Source of the DNA: Bacillus sp. FJAT-26390
GTDB taxonomy: Bacteria > Bacillota > Bacilli > Paenibacillales > Paenibacillaceae
NCBI RefSeq assembly: GCF_001682865.1
Contig: NZ_MAQX01000011.1
Location: 409,692 to 473,691 of the forward strand
Length of the DNA stretch: 64,000 nt
Reading direction: 5' to 3'
The notes below the pieces were generated by a model. It did no database searches. It was not told where the DNA came from and worked only from the letters and a program-made list of their open reading frames with translations. Below are positions 54,106 through 63,135 of this stretch, one piece after another; positions within the stretch are counted from its first letter, which is position 1, and every line of letters begins with the position of its first letter. Made by a program: the position numbers and the translations under genes.

Positions 54106-55346
54106 AAGTATGATTGCTGCAATTTTTTCATTTCGTCGGCTACATGAACCGATTGCAGATGCGCTTGTTCGGATAACGATCCGATCTGCTTTGCGCTGTT
54201 TCGGTTGTCTGCCGCTGCCCGGAACAGTCGATTAAACGCCTCTACCGCCTCATTGACATGGGCCTCGCTAGCCGAAGTCTCGGAGCGGCCAGCATGCGCA
54301 AGCTCAGTCGTCTGCGAGATGGCTTGAACGATCGTTCTGGTTAAAGTCGTAATCTCGTTGGCGAATTGCTTCGTTTGGCCTGCAAGCTTCATCACCTCGC
54401 CGGCTACTACAGCGAAGCCGCGGCCATGCTCGCCTGCACGCGCTGCTTCAATAGAAGCATTAAGCGCGAGCAGATTGCTTTGCTCTGCCAGCTCTTTAAT
54501 TAATAGAGATACTTTGCTGATCGAGCCTGCCTCGGCTTGCAGCTCGTTCATCCGGTTTTCTTGAAGCTGCGAATTTGCTGCGATCGCGTCAAAAGCTTTC
54601 ATTACTTTATCTAGTTCGTTTTTACCGGACAGCGTCAAATCTACCATCTCTACCGACAAGGATTCGCCTTGTGATGTCGACTCGCGAACGCTGCTGACCG
54701 CTTGTTCGATTTCAGTTACGCGCTGCTCTGCCGAGCGTATCGTTCTCATTTGGCTGTCAACCGCTTCCTGCTGCAGCAATCTGGACAGCTTGAGCATATC
54801 GGAAACGGTCAGAATTCCGGCGAGACGGCCGTTTGACGTAACGATGACACAATCATATAGGACACTTTCGTGACGGCTTAATGCACTGTCAATGAGCTGC
54901 TGAGGCGCAAAATCATAATCCACCAGCAGAGGGCTTGCATCCATAAGCTTCGATATAGGCTTATCATCATACAAATCTGCGCTAAAGCGATGCCCCAGCT
55001 TTAAGAAAAAACGATTCCGCATCATCAAGCCGATAGGAGCCCCTTGCTCCCCGACCACGATGACACATTCGCATTCTGGATGCATTTTAAACACAGATAT
55101 CGTTTCCCGGCATGTTTGCTCTGCTGTAATCGTTGGTGCTTGGCGCAAAAAATGCTGAAGCCTCGCTGGCTGTGCAGCTGGTGAAGCTGCCATCACTCGA
55201 GGAGTCGCCGCCTCTTCCGGGGCTTGTCCTTTCTCTGCTTTGGCTTCTTGCGGCAAAACTTCTCCGTTAAGCGGTGCGTTCGGATCAGTACGCTCAATTT
55301 TCTCGATATCCGTGTCTTTTTCTTTCTCTAGAACAGTCGCTGTCAC
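54102..55346 (-). CDS. Soluble CBS-pair methyl-accepting chemotaxis-like protein
   Basis: 414 residues from GTG (55346). No membrane segment. A Pro/Ala/Glu-rich N-terminal part (1-65) is followed by a CBS pair (about 66-200, [21 protein letters not shown] and [22 protein letters not shown]) and an MCP signalling domain whose tip reads [36 protein letters not shown]. It should signal to CheA from the cytosol in response to a CBS ligand. Its CBS pair resembles that of the GGDEF protein at 47762-49294. It lies upstream of pstS but the Pho box gives pstS its own promoter. Confidence 0.9.
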   Translation of the reverse strand: MTATVLEKEKDTDIEKIERTDPNAPLNGEVLPQEAKAEKGQAPEEAATPRVMAASPAAQPARLQHFLRQAPTITAEQTCRETISVFKMHPECECVIVVGEQGAPIGLMMRNRFFLKLGHRFSADLYDDKPISKLMDASPLLVDYDFAPQQLIDSALSRHESVLYDCVIVTSNGRLAGILTVSDMLKLSRLLQQEAVDSQMRTIRSAEQRVTEIEQAVSSVRESTSQGESLSVEMVDLTLSGKNELDKVMKAFDAIAANSQLQENRMNELQAEAGSISKVSLLIKELAEQSNLLALNASIEAARAGEHGRGFAVVAGEVMKLAGQTKQFANEITTLTRTIVQAISQTTELAHAGRSETSASEAHVNEAVEAFNRLFRAAADNRNSAKQIGSLSEQAHLQSVHVADEMKKLQQSYF

Positions 55347-55515
55347 TCACCATCACCCTTCCTTCTATTTCCTCTTGCAATCACTATAGGTCGGAAGCAT
55401 CAACAGGAATATGCTGAAATGTTTTCGCAATGTTAAATTCACCTTTTGTTTTTATCGATTCGGTAAACTCAAACGGTTTTAAGCAAAAGTTAGTGCGACC
55501 AAAGTCCTGTAAACA

Positions 55516-55566
55516 TAAAAAAGCTGAGCGAAGCGTACTAGGTTCTGTACGCTTCACACAGCTTTT
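55516..55566 (-). terminator. Terminator after the beta-galactosidase gene
   Basis: AAAAGCTG...GAAGCGTAC and GTACGCTTC...CAGCTTTT form a long interrupted stem; on the minus strand TTTTTTATG follows. It may also stop readthrough from the other side. Confidence 0.8.
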
Positions 55567-55580
55567 GGAAATGAGCAAAT

Positions 55581-57689
55581 TTAGTTGGACTCGCGCTTCA
55601 AAATACGGCAGCTATAGGCTGTTAGTTCCAAGCTATCGTCGAAGGAGGCACCCGTTAACAAATCGGAATAGCTCCGTCCGTCGAGGGCAACCGAAACTTC
55701 GCTTGCGCTGAAGTTCGATACGAATACGTAATCGTTGTCGCCGTCTGTACGAAGCTGAGCGGTTACGCTATCCGGCAGTTCCGAATCGATTACACGTCTT
55801 ATGCCCTCTTGCTTCACGATCGTGGAAAGCAGATCATTCGTAAATACGGCATCATTACGCGATGCGATATAGTAAGCTTTGCCCGCACCCAAACGGTTAA
55901 CGGTCAAGGCTGGCCTGCCAGCGTAAAAATCTTCTCCGTATACCGCAAGCGCCTGCGCGCCTTCAAGATGGATAAGGTCACATAGCTCACGAGCTGTATA
56001 TTCGCCGGTGAGACCAAGCGCATTTCCGTCGCTCATCACAACGCGGTTAGAATCATGGTCATGCAGGGAATCGATTTCCTCGGACCATATGCCAAGCGTC
56101 TTCCGCAGCGGTCCCGGGAAACCGGTTAGGAAGCATAAGTCATTCTCGTCTACGATGCCCGTCCAATAAGTCGCAACGAAGATGCCGCCATTTTCCACAA
56201 AACGCTCGATACGTTCACCAACGCCTGGACGAACCATGTACAGCATCGGGGCTACAAGCAGCTTATAGGATTCAAAATCGCATTCCGAATCAATAATATC
56301 GACCGGAACACCAAGATCCCAGAACGGTCGATAATGGCGCTTCGCTGTTTCTTCATAATGCAGCCCGCTATTGCGCGGCCCTTGCGAATCCTTCACCGCC
56401 CAGCGGTTTTCCCAGTCATAGATAAGGGCAACCTCAGGCTTCACCGTCGTGCCGACAACCTCGCTTAGCTTCTCAAGCGTAGCGCCAAGCTCAGCAACAT
56501 CGCGGAATACGCGCGTATGCTCATGGCCCACATGGTCAACGACTGCGCCGTGAAGCTTCTCGCTTGACCCTCTGCTTTTGCGCCACTGGAAGTATTGTAC
56601 CGTATCGGAGCCATGCGCGACTGCTTGAAGCGACGAGAGCAAATGCATGCCCGGACGCTTCACTTTGCTGATCGGCTGCCAGTTCGTCATGCTCGGCGTG
56701 CTTTCCATCAGCATGAACGGCTTGCCGCCGCCAAGCGAGCGGAATACGTCATGGTTGAAACCGATCCATGCCGCCTGCTCGCTGTCGTCGCTGCCATTGT
56801 CATGCCAAGTCGGGTAGGCATCCCAAGAAATGACATCAAGCAGCTCGGTAAATTTCCAATAGTTAAGCGGCTCAAAATCAAGCATAAAGTTTGTCGTAAT
56901 CGGAAGCTCCGAATTGGCAGCGCGCAGCGGATCGATTTCGTGCTTGCAGAAATCAACAGTCTGGTCAGTTACGAATCTTCTCCAGTCCACGTTCTGGCCG
57001 TGAACAGCTTTCTCGCCACGCTCCGTCGGGGACTCCACTTGACTCCAATCGGTATACGTATGGCTCCAAAACGTCGTCCACCAAGCATCGTTAAGCGTTT
57101 CGATTGTTCCGTATTTATTTTTCAGCCAGCCACGGAAAGCCTCTTCGCAATACGAGCAGTGGCACTCGCCGCCGTACTCGTTCGAAATATGCCAGCCAAT
57201 GACGGCAGGATGCTCCGAATAACGTTCAGCTAATTTCGTATTCATAATGGCTACCTTCTCCCGGTATACCGGGGAGGAGAAACAATGATTATGGCGTGCG
57301 CCATGCAAATTGCGAATACCGTTTGGGGCAACGCGCAGCACCTCGGGATATTTTTGAGACATCCATACGGGACGCGCTCCGCTTGGCGTTGCAAGCAAAG
57401 CATAAATGCCGTTAGCGGCAAATTTATCGAGCAGCGTATCAAGCCAATCGAACGTAAATACGCCTTCTTCCGGCTCAATAGCCATCCATGCAAAAATACC
57501 GACCGACATGACGTTGCAATGCGCAAGCTTCATCAGCCGGATATCTTCCTCCAGCACCTCGGGGTATTTCTGCCATTGATCCGGATTATAATCTGCACCA
57601 TGCAGCATTTGCGGTATTTTAGGACTTATCGGGGCGAATTTCATAATGGGTTCAGCAACCTCCAGTTTCGTCTTGATTGTACTCATCAT
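55581..57689 (-). CDS. Beta-galactosidase, GH42
   Basis: 702 residues, cytosolic, full GH42 length. Acid/base Glu is in GWHISNEYGGECHCSYC (with zinc-type Cys cluster) and the nucleophile Glu in FMLMESTPSMTNWQ; the trimerisation domain and C-terminal beta domain follow. It hydrolyses beta-galactosides such as lactose or galacto-oligosaccharides from pectic galactan. The start is uncertain: ATG at 57689 has no clear ribosome site and lies next to a TATA-like box, whereas ATG at 57644 has GGAGG 14 nt upstream. The divergent AraC gene is the likely regulator. Confidence 0.94.
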   Translation of the reverse strand: MMSTIKTKLEVAEPIMKFAPISPKIPQMLHGADYNPDQWQKYPEVLEEDIRLMKLAHCNVMSVGIFAWMAIEPEEGVFTFDWLDTLLDKFAANGIYALLATPSGARPVWMSQKYPEVLRVAPNGIRNLHGARHNHCFSSPVYREKVAIMNTKLAERYSEHPAVIGWHISNEYGGECHCSYCEEAFRGWLKNKYGTIETLNDAWWTTFWSHTYTDWSQVESPTERGEKAVHGQNVDWRRFVTDQTVDFCKHEIDPLRAANSELPITTNFMLDFEPLNYWKFTELLDVISWDAYPTWHDNGSDDSEQAAWIGFNHDVFRSLGGGKPFMLMESTPSMTNWQPISKVKRPGMHLLSSLQAVAHGSDTVQYFQWRKSRGSSEKLHGAVVDHVGHEHTRVFRDVAELGATLEKLSEVVGTTVKPEVALIYDWENRWAVKDSQGPRNSGLHYEETAKRHYRPFWDLGVPVDIIDSECDFESYKLLVAPMLYMVRPGVGERIERFVENGGIFVATYWTGIVDENDLCFLTGFPGPLRKTLGIWSEEIDSLHDHDSNRVVMSDGNALGLTGEYTARELCDLIHLEGAQALAVYGEDFYAGRPALTVNRLGAGKAYYIASRNDAVFTNDLLSTIVKQEGIRRVIDSELPDSVTAQLRTDGDNDYVFVSNFSASEVSVALDGRSYSDLLTGASFDDSLELTAYSCRILKRESN

Positions 57690-57771
57690 TGGTTATACTA
57701 TAATGATATTCATATTATATCTCGTTCTTTGAACCAACTATATAATAGTATTTTCGCATCCCTTTAAAAAT

Positions 57772-58620
57772 ATGAACCTGGAGGCTGCTATTATCGACAC
57801 GATGGTTTTCCCGACTTTGACAGAGACGGACACGACTCTTCCCGTATATCTCACCAGCATCGGGCATTGGAGCAATCAAGAGTCGATTGACCGTCCAAAC
57901 GGCTATCCCCATTTTCAATGGCTTCAAGTCATAGCAGGAACAGGCGAGCTCCGTGTCGGCGATCAGATCATGACCGTTCGCGCCGGTCAAGGGTTTTGCC
58001 TTTTTCCAAACGAGCAGCATGCTTACTATTCCGTTCAGGAGCCTTGGGAGGTCATATGGATGAGCTTTCGCGGGGACTTGTCCGATAAGCTGTTCAGGCA
58101 GGCAGGAATTACGCAATCAGGTGTCTATTCTACTGCCGATCATGATATGATTGTTACCCATATGAAAAACATTTCTGCTATGACGCAGTCTGGCCGATCC
58201 TTTCTAGGACTGGAATGCTCGAAGCTCGTTTACATGTTTTTGCTCGATTTGATGAAGGTTATCCTTGTAAGCTCTCACTCGGTTGAGCAAAATTATTTGA
58301 AGCTTCAGCCTGTGCTTCAATATATTGAAGCACATTACAATGGACTGATCGCGATAAAGGATCTCGCCGCTTGTATTGACGTAACGCCGCAGTACTTATG
58401 CTTATTGTTCAAGAAAGCGCTCAAAATGCGGCCGATGGAGTATGTGAATCGGGAACGCGTCAATCGGAGCAAGGAGCTCATGTTCCGCGAGAGCGATATC
58501 AAAATGCATGAAATCGCGCAGCGCGTCGGCTTCGATTCACCCAGCTATTTCAGCTCTGTTTTCAAACGGCTCGAGGGCTTAAGCCCGGAGCAATTCAAGA
58601 AAATACATGGGATGCGTTAG
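57772..58620 (+). CDS. AraC-family transcriptional regulator
   Basis: 282 residues. An N-terminal cupin sensing domain (about 20-140, GTGELRVGDQIMTVRAGQGFCLFPNEQHAYY) precedes two helix-turn-helices (about 185-280; IAIKDLAACIDVTPQYLCLLFKKALKMRPMEYV and IKMHEIAQRVGFDSPSYFSSVFKRLEG). It faces the GH42 gene across an 82-bp AT-rich region, so it probably activates beta-galactosidase expression when a galactoside binds. The start is not firm, since no good ribosome site precedes 57772. Confidence 0.92.
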   Translation: MNLEAAIIDTMVFPTLTETDTTLPVYLTSIGHWSNQESIDRPNGYPHFQWLQVIAGTGELRVGDQIMTVRAGQGFCLFPNEQHAYYSVQEPWEVIWMSFRGDLSDKLFRQAGITQSGVYSTADHDMIVTHMKNISAMTQSGRSFLGLECSKLVYMFLLDLMKVILVSSHSVEQNYLKLQPVLQYIEAHYNGLIAIKDLAACIDVTPQYLCLLFKKALKMRPMEYVNRERVNRSKELMFRESDIKMHEIAQRVGFDSPSYFSSVFKRLEGLSPEQFKKIHGMR

Positions 58621-58704
58621 GTGGTTGGGGGCAGTAAGCACGTATACGAGCCTAAAATAACGTTACACATGTTTCTCACCATTTCAGGAGGTTTAAATAC
58701 AACG

Positions 58705-59892
58705 ATGTCCAACAAAAAATTGATTTTTAGCGAGATTGATCACTATGCGGAGGCATTTCGTGCCATATCACGCGCCGTAGGCAATAGGCCCGAGCTTGGC
58801 CATGAGGAGTTTTTCGCATCGGAGCTGCTTTGCAGCGAGCTGTCGAAGTATGGCTTCGAGGTGGAACGGGGCATCCTTGACATTAAAACGTCGTTTATCG
58901 CTGTCTATGATACGGGCAAGTCTGGACCGACGGTCGGCTTGTTATGCGAATACGATGCGCTGCCGGAGATCGGGCACGCTTGCGGGCATCATCTGATCTG
59001 CTCCATGAGCGTTGCCGCAGCGGTTGGACTTAAAGCCGCACTCGAAGGCAGCGGCATCGGCGGAAAAATCCGCATCTACGGCACGCCAGCCGAGGAGACT
59101 CGCGGCGCTAAAGTTCCGATGGCGGCAGCCGGCTTATTTGATGATTGCGATTTTGCGTTAATGGCTCATCCCTACCATACCTTCGAGCGCTCCGGAGAGT
59201 CACTCGCCCTTGATGCGCTGCAATTTGAATTTCATGGCTTATCCGCCCATGCAGCAGCAAGCCCTTATGAAGGCATTAACGCGCTTGACGCGGTGCTTCA
59301 GCTGTTCAACAGCATCAATGCACTCCGTCAGCAGACGCGCAGCGACGCACGCATTCACGGCATAATCGACGATGGCGGCAAAGCGCCGAATATCATCCCT
59401 GACTATGCATCGGCAAAGTTTTATATTCGCTCGGCTTCCCGCGCTTACACGAATGAGCTGACCGCCAAGGTGCTTCGCTGTGCAGAGGGTGCTGCCCTGC
59501 AAACAGGCTGTACGCTAACAACAAATGCATTCGAGTTCTCCTATGACGAGCTGCTGACCAACGAAGCGTTATCCGAACGGTTTAATGCAAATCTTATTGA
59601 AGCAGGCATTCTCCCGGAGCAAATCGAGACCGGAAAGGATCACGGCTCGCTTGACCTCGGCAACGTATCCGTTCGCTGTCCGGCTATCCATCCTTTCGTT
59701 AAGGTCGTGCAGGATCGACTGCTCCTTCATACGGAAGCGTTCCGCGATGCCGCAATGACTGAATATGCGCTCGACGGCATGCTTTTTGGAGCTAAAATGC
59801 TCGCCGCCACAGCATATGACGTGTTTGCAGATCCTGCCCTGCTCGCCCGAATTCGCACCGAATTCGAGCAGCAAACGAAGAGCAGCTCATAA
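58705..59892 (+). CDS. M20-family metal-dependent amidohydrolase
   Basis: 395 residues from ATG (58705) after AGGAGG; 84 nt past the AraC stop. Metal ligands are visible: CEYDALPEIGHACGHH, PAEETRG and AHPYHTF; the dimerisation lid follows (FHGLSAHAAASPYEGINALDA). It is closest to the PM20D2/AbgB-like amidohydrolases that cleave N-acyl amino acids or dipeptides. The substrate cannot be told from sequence. It may share the transcript with the next two exporter genes. Confidence 0.9.
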   Translation: MSNKKLIFSEIDHYAEAFRAISRAVGNRPELGHEEFFASELLCSELSKYGFEVERGILDIKTSFIAVYDTGKSGPTVGLLCEYDALPEIGHACGHHLICSMSVAAAVGLKAALEGSGIGGKIRIYGTPAEETRGAKVPMAAAGLFDDCDFALMAHPYHTFERSGESLALDALQFEFHGLSAHAAASPYEGINALDAVLQLFNSINALRQQTRSDARIHGIIDDGGKAPNIIPDYASAKFYIRSASRAYTNELTAKVLRCAEGAALQTGCTLTTNAFEFSYDELLTNEALSERFNANLIEAGILPEQIETGKDHGSLDLGNVSVRCPAIHPFVKVVQDRLLLHTEAFRDAAMTEYALDGMLFGAKMLAATAYDVFADPALLARIRTEFEQQTKSSS

Positions 59893-59927
59893 CACCGACT
59901 TCGCTCGCATAAGGAGGGCTCGCCCAT

Positions 59928-60686
59928 ATGGACAAACCCATCATCAATAGCCATGAGATTACGCAAATCTGTTTATTAGCCGGCAAAATCATTTTGCAAA
60001 ACGGCGGCGAAACCTACCGTGTCGAGGATACGATGATGCGGATAGCCGCTGCTTACGGCATTGAGAATTCGCATAGCTTCGTTACGCCGACCGGCATTAT
60101 TTTTGCCATCGACGGCTCATCGCAAATGACGAAGCTTATTCGAATTTCAGAACGCTCGACTAACCTGCTTAAGGTTTCGTTAGTGAACGATATTTCCAGA
60201 AAAATCAGCTCAGGCAACCTTGCGGCAGGCGATGCCCATAGAATGCTGCAAGAGGTAGATACCCATGCATTCATCTACCCTGCTTGGTTAAAAGTGTTGG
60301 CAGCGGCGATCGCAAGCGGCTGCTTCCTTATCATGTTCCAAGGCAGCTGGGGCGACTTTATTCCCGTCGTGCTGATCGGGGGCTTTGGTTTCGCGTTTTT
60401 TGTACGGCTGCACCGCATCGTGCCCATCAAATTTTTCGCAGAATTTATTACCGCTTTGATCATCGGAACGCTGTCTGTGTTTGTTGTACATAAGGGGCTC
60501 GGATATGATCTGGACAAAATCATCATCGGCTCGGTCATGCCGCTTGTACCTGGCCTTCATATTACCGCCGCTGTCAGAGATTTGATGGCGGGGCATCTCG
60601 TATCGGGTCTATCGAAGGGTGCGGAAGCTTTTCTGACTGCATTTGCCGTCGGCGCAGGCATTGCCGCTGTGCTGTCTTTCTACTAA
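59928..60686 (+). CDS. ThrE-type threonine/serine exporter, N-terminal subunit
   Basis: 252 residues of the DUF1212/ThrE_1 family (YjjP-like): the N-terminal soluble part holds LAGKIILQNGGETYRVEDTM and SFVTPTGIIFAIDG, then about five membrane segments. Together with the next gene it makes a split version of the ThrE exporter. Start has AAGGAGG upstream. The neighbouring amidohydrolase suggests that freed amino acids or acyl-amino acids may be exported. Confidence 0.9.
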   Translation: MDKPIINSHEITQICLLAGKIILQNGGETYRVEDTMMRIAAAYGIENSHSFVTPTGIIFAIDGSSQMTKLIRISERSTNLLKVSLVNDISRKISSGNLAAGDAHRMLQEVDTHAFIYPAWLKVLAAAIASGCFLIMFQGSWGDFIPVVLIGGFGFAFFVRLHRIVPIKFFAEFITALIIGTLSVFVVHKGLGYDLDKIIIGSVMPLVPGLHITAAVRDLMAGHLVSGLSKGAEAFLTAFAVGAGIAAVLSFY

Positions 60687-60708
60687 TTAATAACGGAGGT
60701 GCATCACG

Positions 60709-61140
60709 TTGATGATGCTGGAACAGCTATTCACAAGCTTCATCGCCTCAGCCGCTTTCGGTCTCATCTTCAACGTGCCGAAGCGGACGCTTGCGCACTG
60801 CGGCGCTGTCGGTATGGTTGGCTGGCTTATTTATGTTTCGTGTACGCAGCTCTCATTGGACGTTATACCGGCTACGCTTATCGCCGCTTTTGTTGTAACC
60901 GTGATCAGCCAGTTATTTTCCAAGCTATACAAAACGCCCATTATCGTCTTTAGCGTATCGGGCATCATCCCTTTAGTGCCTGGCGGACTCGCGTACGATG
61001 CGATGCGGAACGTCGTTGAAGATAACTATGACATAGCGGTACAGCTGGCCGTCAAAGCATTTATGATCTCGGGAGCGATTGCGATAGGACTCGTTTTCTC
61101 AGAAGTCATTAATCAAATCATCCGGAAATCCGAGCGTTAA
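60709..61140 (+). CDS. ThrE-type exporter, C-terminal subunit (DUF3815)
   Basis: 143 residues, four or five membrane segments, with the family block VFSVSGIIPLVPGGLAYDAMRNV. It is the YjjB-like half that pairs with the YjjP-like gene just upstream (22 bp). TTG at 60709 is 9 nt from GGAGG; ATG at 60712 or 60715 are also possible. Confidence 0.9.
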   Translation: MMMLEQLFTSFIASAAFGLIFNVPKRTLAHCGAVGMVGWLIYVSCTQLSLDVIPATLIAAFVVTVISQLFSKLYKTPIIVFSVSGIIPLVPGGLAYDAMRNVVEDNYDIAVQLAVKAFMISGAIAIGLVFSEVINQIIRKSER

Positions 61141-61190
61141 TAAAATATCGATTGCCCAGCACCAGCAAGCGCCAGAGAGGGGAATCATTC

Positions 61191-62138
61191 ATGCATCCTA
61201 TCGTAGGGCCTGACGGCCGAATCATCGAAGAGAAAATATGGCGGAGGGAAACGCTTTATAAGGGGATGAACGGAAGCAGCGTCGAACGGATCTACCTAGC
61301 GTCAAACGAGACGATTATTTTTAAGCCGCTCACAAATCATGAGCAATTAGGCAAGGAAGCATGGGTATATGAGCATGTTTTGCCGGCTCTTCCACGTATC
61401 TATCCGCAATTGCTTGCCTGCTCCTCTTCAGCGGATACAACATCCTATTGGATGATGTTCGAAGATTTAGGAGCATTGAAGCATGCTTTTGACGAGGACA
61501 AAGCATCGGATTTAATCTCCTACATAGCTAACTGGCACGCGCTGCCGACAAGTCATCTGCTGCATGCCCCGCTGCGCGGACCAAAGCCCCAAGCAAGCGT
61601 TATCCTCAAGGAGCTGCTCCTTCAGGGAACCAGTTCCTATAAGCTTGCAGCACAGTGGCCAAGCCTGCCAAGTTCACTGCTCAGCTCCTTATTTGCAATG
61701 CTCCAGCATGAAAACGTTGAAGCGGAGGATCGGGTATTTTCGCACGGCGATCTGCACCTTGGCAACTATGCTAGCGTAAACGGACAAATAAAGGTACTCG
61801 ACTGGGAGCATGCCCATCTGAACAGCCGCTACTGGGATCTGTATCATGTTATCGACCTCTCTCATCCAACCTTTCCAAAAGAGATGTCACCCACCGTACG
61901 CGAGCGCTTGCTGGATCGTTACCTCCTGCTAATTGAGCAGGATGGATACGGGCTGCAAAAATCCGCATTCAAACGAGGTTATTATTTATTTTCATGTCTT
62001 TTCTCATTATGGATGCTGAAGCTGATTACAAATGACATCCAAGCAAACAACGGCACATGGCCTATCGAACAATTGAAGCAGCAGCTTGACGAAACAACGT
62101 CAAACCTCCTCCAATGCGCCAAAGGCTTACAGCTCTAG
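61191..62138 (+). CDS. APH-fold phosphotransferase of unknown substrate
   Basis: 315 residues from ATG (61191), GAGAGGGG 8 nt upstream. Kinase-like motifs are FSHGDLHLGNYASV (Brenner motif with catalytic Asp) and KVLDWEHAHLNSRYWDL (metal-binding Asp). This is the APH/choline kinase fold seen in CotS-like spore proteins and in small-molecule kinases. The substrate is unknown and drug resistance should not be assumed. Its stop overlaps the stop of the convergent lipL gene. Confidence 0.85.
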   Translation: MHPIVGPDGRIIEEKIWRRETLYKGMNGSSVERIYLASNETIIFKPLTNHEQLGKEAWVYEHVLPALPRIYPQLLACSSSADTTSYWMMFEDLGALKHAFDEDKASDLISYIANWHALPTSHLLHAPLRGPKPQASVILKELLLQGTSSYKLAAQWPSLPSSLLSSLFAMLQHENVEAEDRVFSHGDLHLGNYASVNGQIKVLDWEHAHLNSRYWDLYHVIDLSHPTFPKEMSPTVRERLLDRYLLLIEQDGYGLQKSAFKRGYYLFSCLFSLWMLKLITNDIQANNGTWPIEQLKQQLDETTSNLLQCAKGLQL

Positions 62139-63079
62139 TCGGCTTCCTTCTCCTGAATCGCATACCTTGCGCGCAATACCGCTGCCATTGATAAAATCTG
62201 CTCGGAGGTCGGCATGGCCAGCTTCTCCTCCGCTTCCCTTAAACCAGATTCCGTCTGCTGAGACAGGATTACTCCTTTGAGCGCATCTACAAAAGCTCGT
62301 CCAGCGCCAGCGCCCAGATTCGTCAGCTGCTCCAAGCTAGCCGTGCTCTCTTCCGTCACCAGTGGAAAATCGCTCGCGTTTTGCCTATCTGCTGCTTTGT
62401 CGTAGAAAGAGCGAACGAAGCCTGCCCGCTCCTGTCCTGACCCCTCCGCCACAACAAAGGCTTGCACGATATAGGCATGTGTCTGCCGCCGCTGCGCAAT
62501 GCCGCAAAATTTCAACCCATCGATGCTCAAATCAAATTCGCCTGGACAATACGCTCCTCGTATTTCGCCCTTGTCGACTCGGCAGCCCGTTTCCTTCAGC
62601 GCGTGACGGATCAACCCGTACATGCGCTCGAAATCTTCATGAAAATGAAACGAATCCACATCGGGCTTGCGCATAATAAGCGAAATATTGATGACCCCTA
62701 AGTCAAGCGGTACAGCGGCTCCCCCTGAATTACGGACGGCGGTAGCCCATCCATCGGCTTGCAGTAGCCGCTCTGCTTCCGAGGCACCGGGTAGACGGCT
62801 GTCTTTCAGCCCCATCACAAAACCTCTCGGATGGCGCCATATATGGCAGATTGCCGGCCCTCCCCGTCCCGTTTGCCTGCAAAGCAGCTCATCAAGCGCG
62901 AACGGATATAATACATCCCGCTCATCAAGCTCATTCATCCGATCCAGCAGCAACACATTATCAAGTCCCAAATCCTCAATCGAATCCCATTCCATTCGTC
63001 TTCGCCCAGCCCTCTCCTGCTCATCGTTCCGCGTTGTTGCTCCAACATCTATTTTACCGATAAATGAGCATACATGCAT
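62135..63079 (-). CDS. lipL: Octanoyl-[GcvH]:protein N-octanoyltransferase (LipL-type)
   Basis: 314 residues of the lipoate-protein ligase/LipB superfamily: NSGGAAVPLDLGVINISL for lipoyl-group binding and the LipL cysteine in GAYCPGEFDLSIDGLKFCGIAQRR. LipL moves octanoyl groups from the GcvH protein to E2 subunits in Bacillales lipoate synthesis. ATG at 63079 has AAAGGGG 8 nt upstream, but it adds about 28 residues before the conserved part, so an inner start such as the ATG of MEWDSIED is possible. Confidence 0.88.
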   Translation of the reverse strand: MHVCSFIGKIDVGATTRNDEQERAGRRRMEWDSIEDLGLDNVLLLDRMNELDERDVLYPFALDELLCRQTGRGGPAICHIWRHPRGFVMGLKDSRLPGASEAERLLQADGWATAVRNSGGAAVPLDLGVINISLIMRKPDVDSFHFHEDFERMYGLIRHALKETGCRVDKGEIRGAYCPGEFDLSIDGLKFCGIAQRRQTHAYIVQAFVVAEGSGQERAGFVRSFYDKAADRQNASDFPLVTEESTASLEQLTNLGAGAGRAFVDALKGVILSQQTESGLREAEEKLAMPTSEQILSMAAVLRARYAIQEKEAD

Positions 63080-63135
63080 CTTCTATTCCCCTTTTAGGAC
63101 AAAATACAAATACCGATGGAGAAAGGGGCTAGATG

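Noticed and set aside
61191-62138. Aminoglycoside resistance kinase
   Set aside because: The APH fold is shared by many small-molecule kinases and spore-coat proteins. Nothing in the sequence or context points to a drug substrate.
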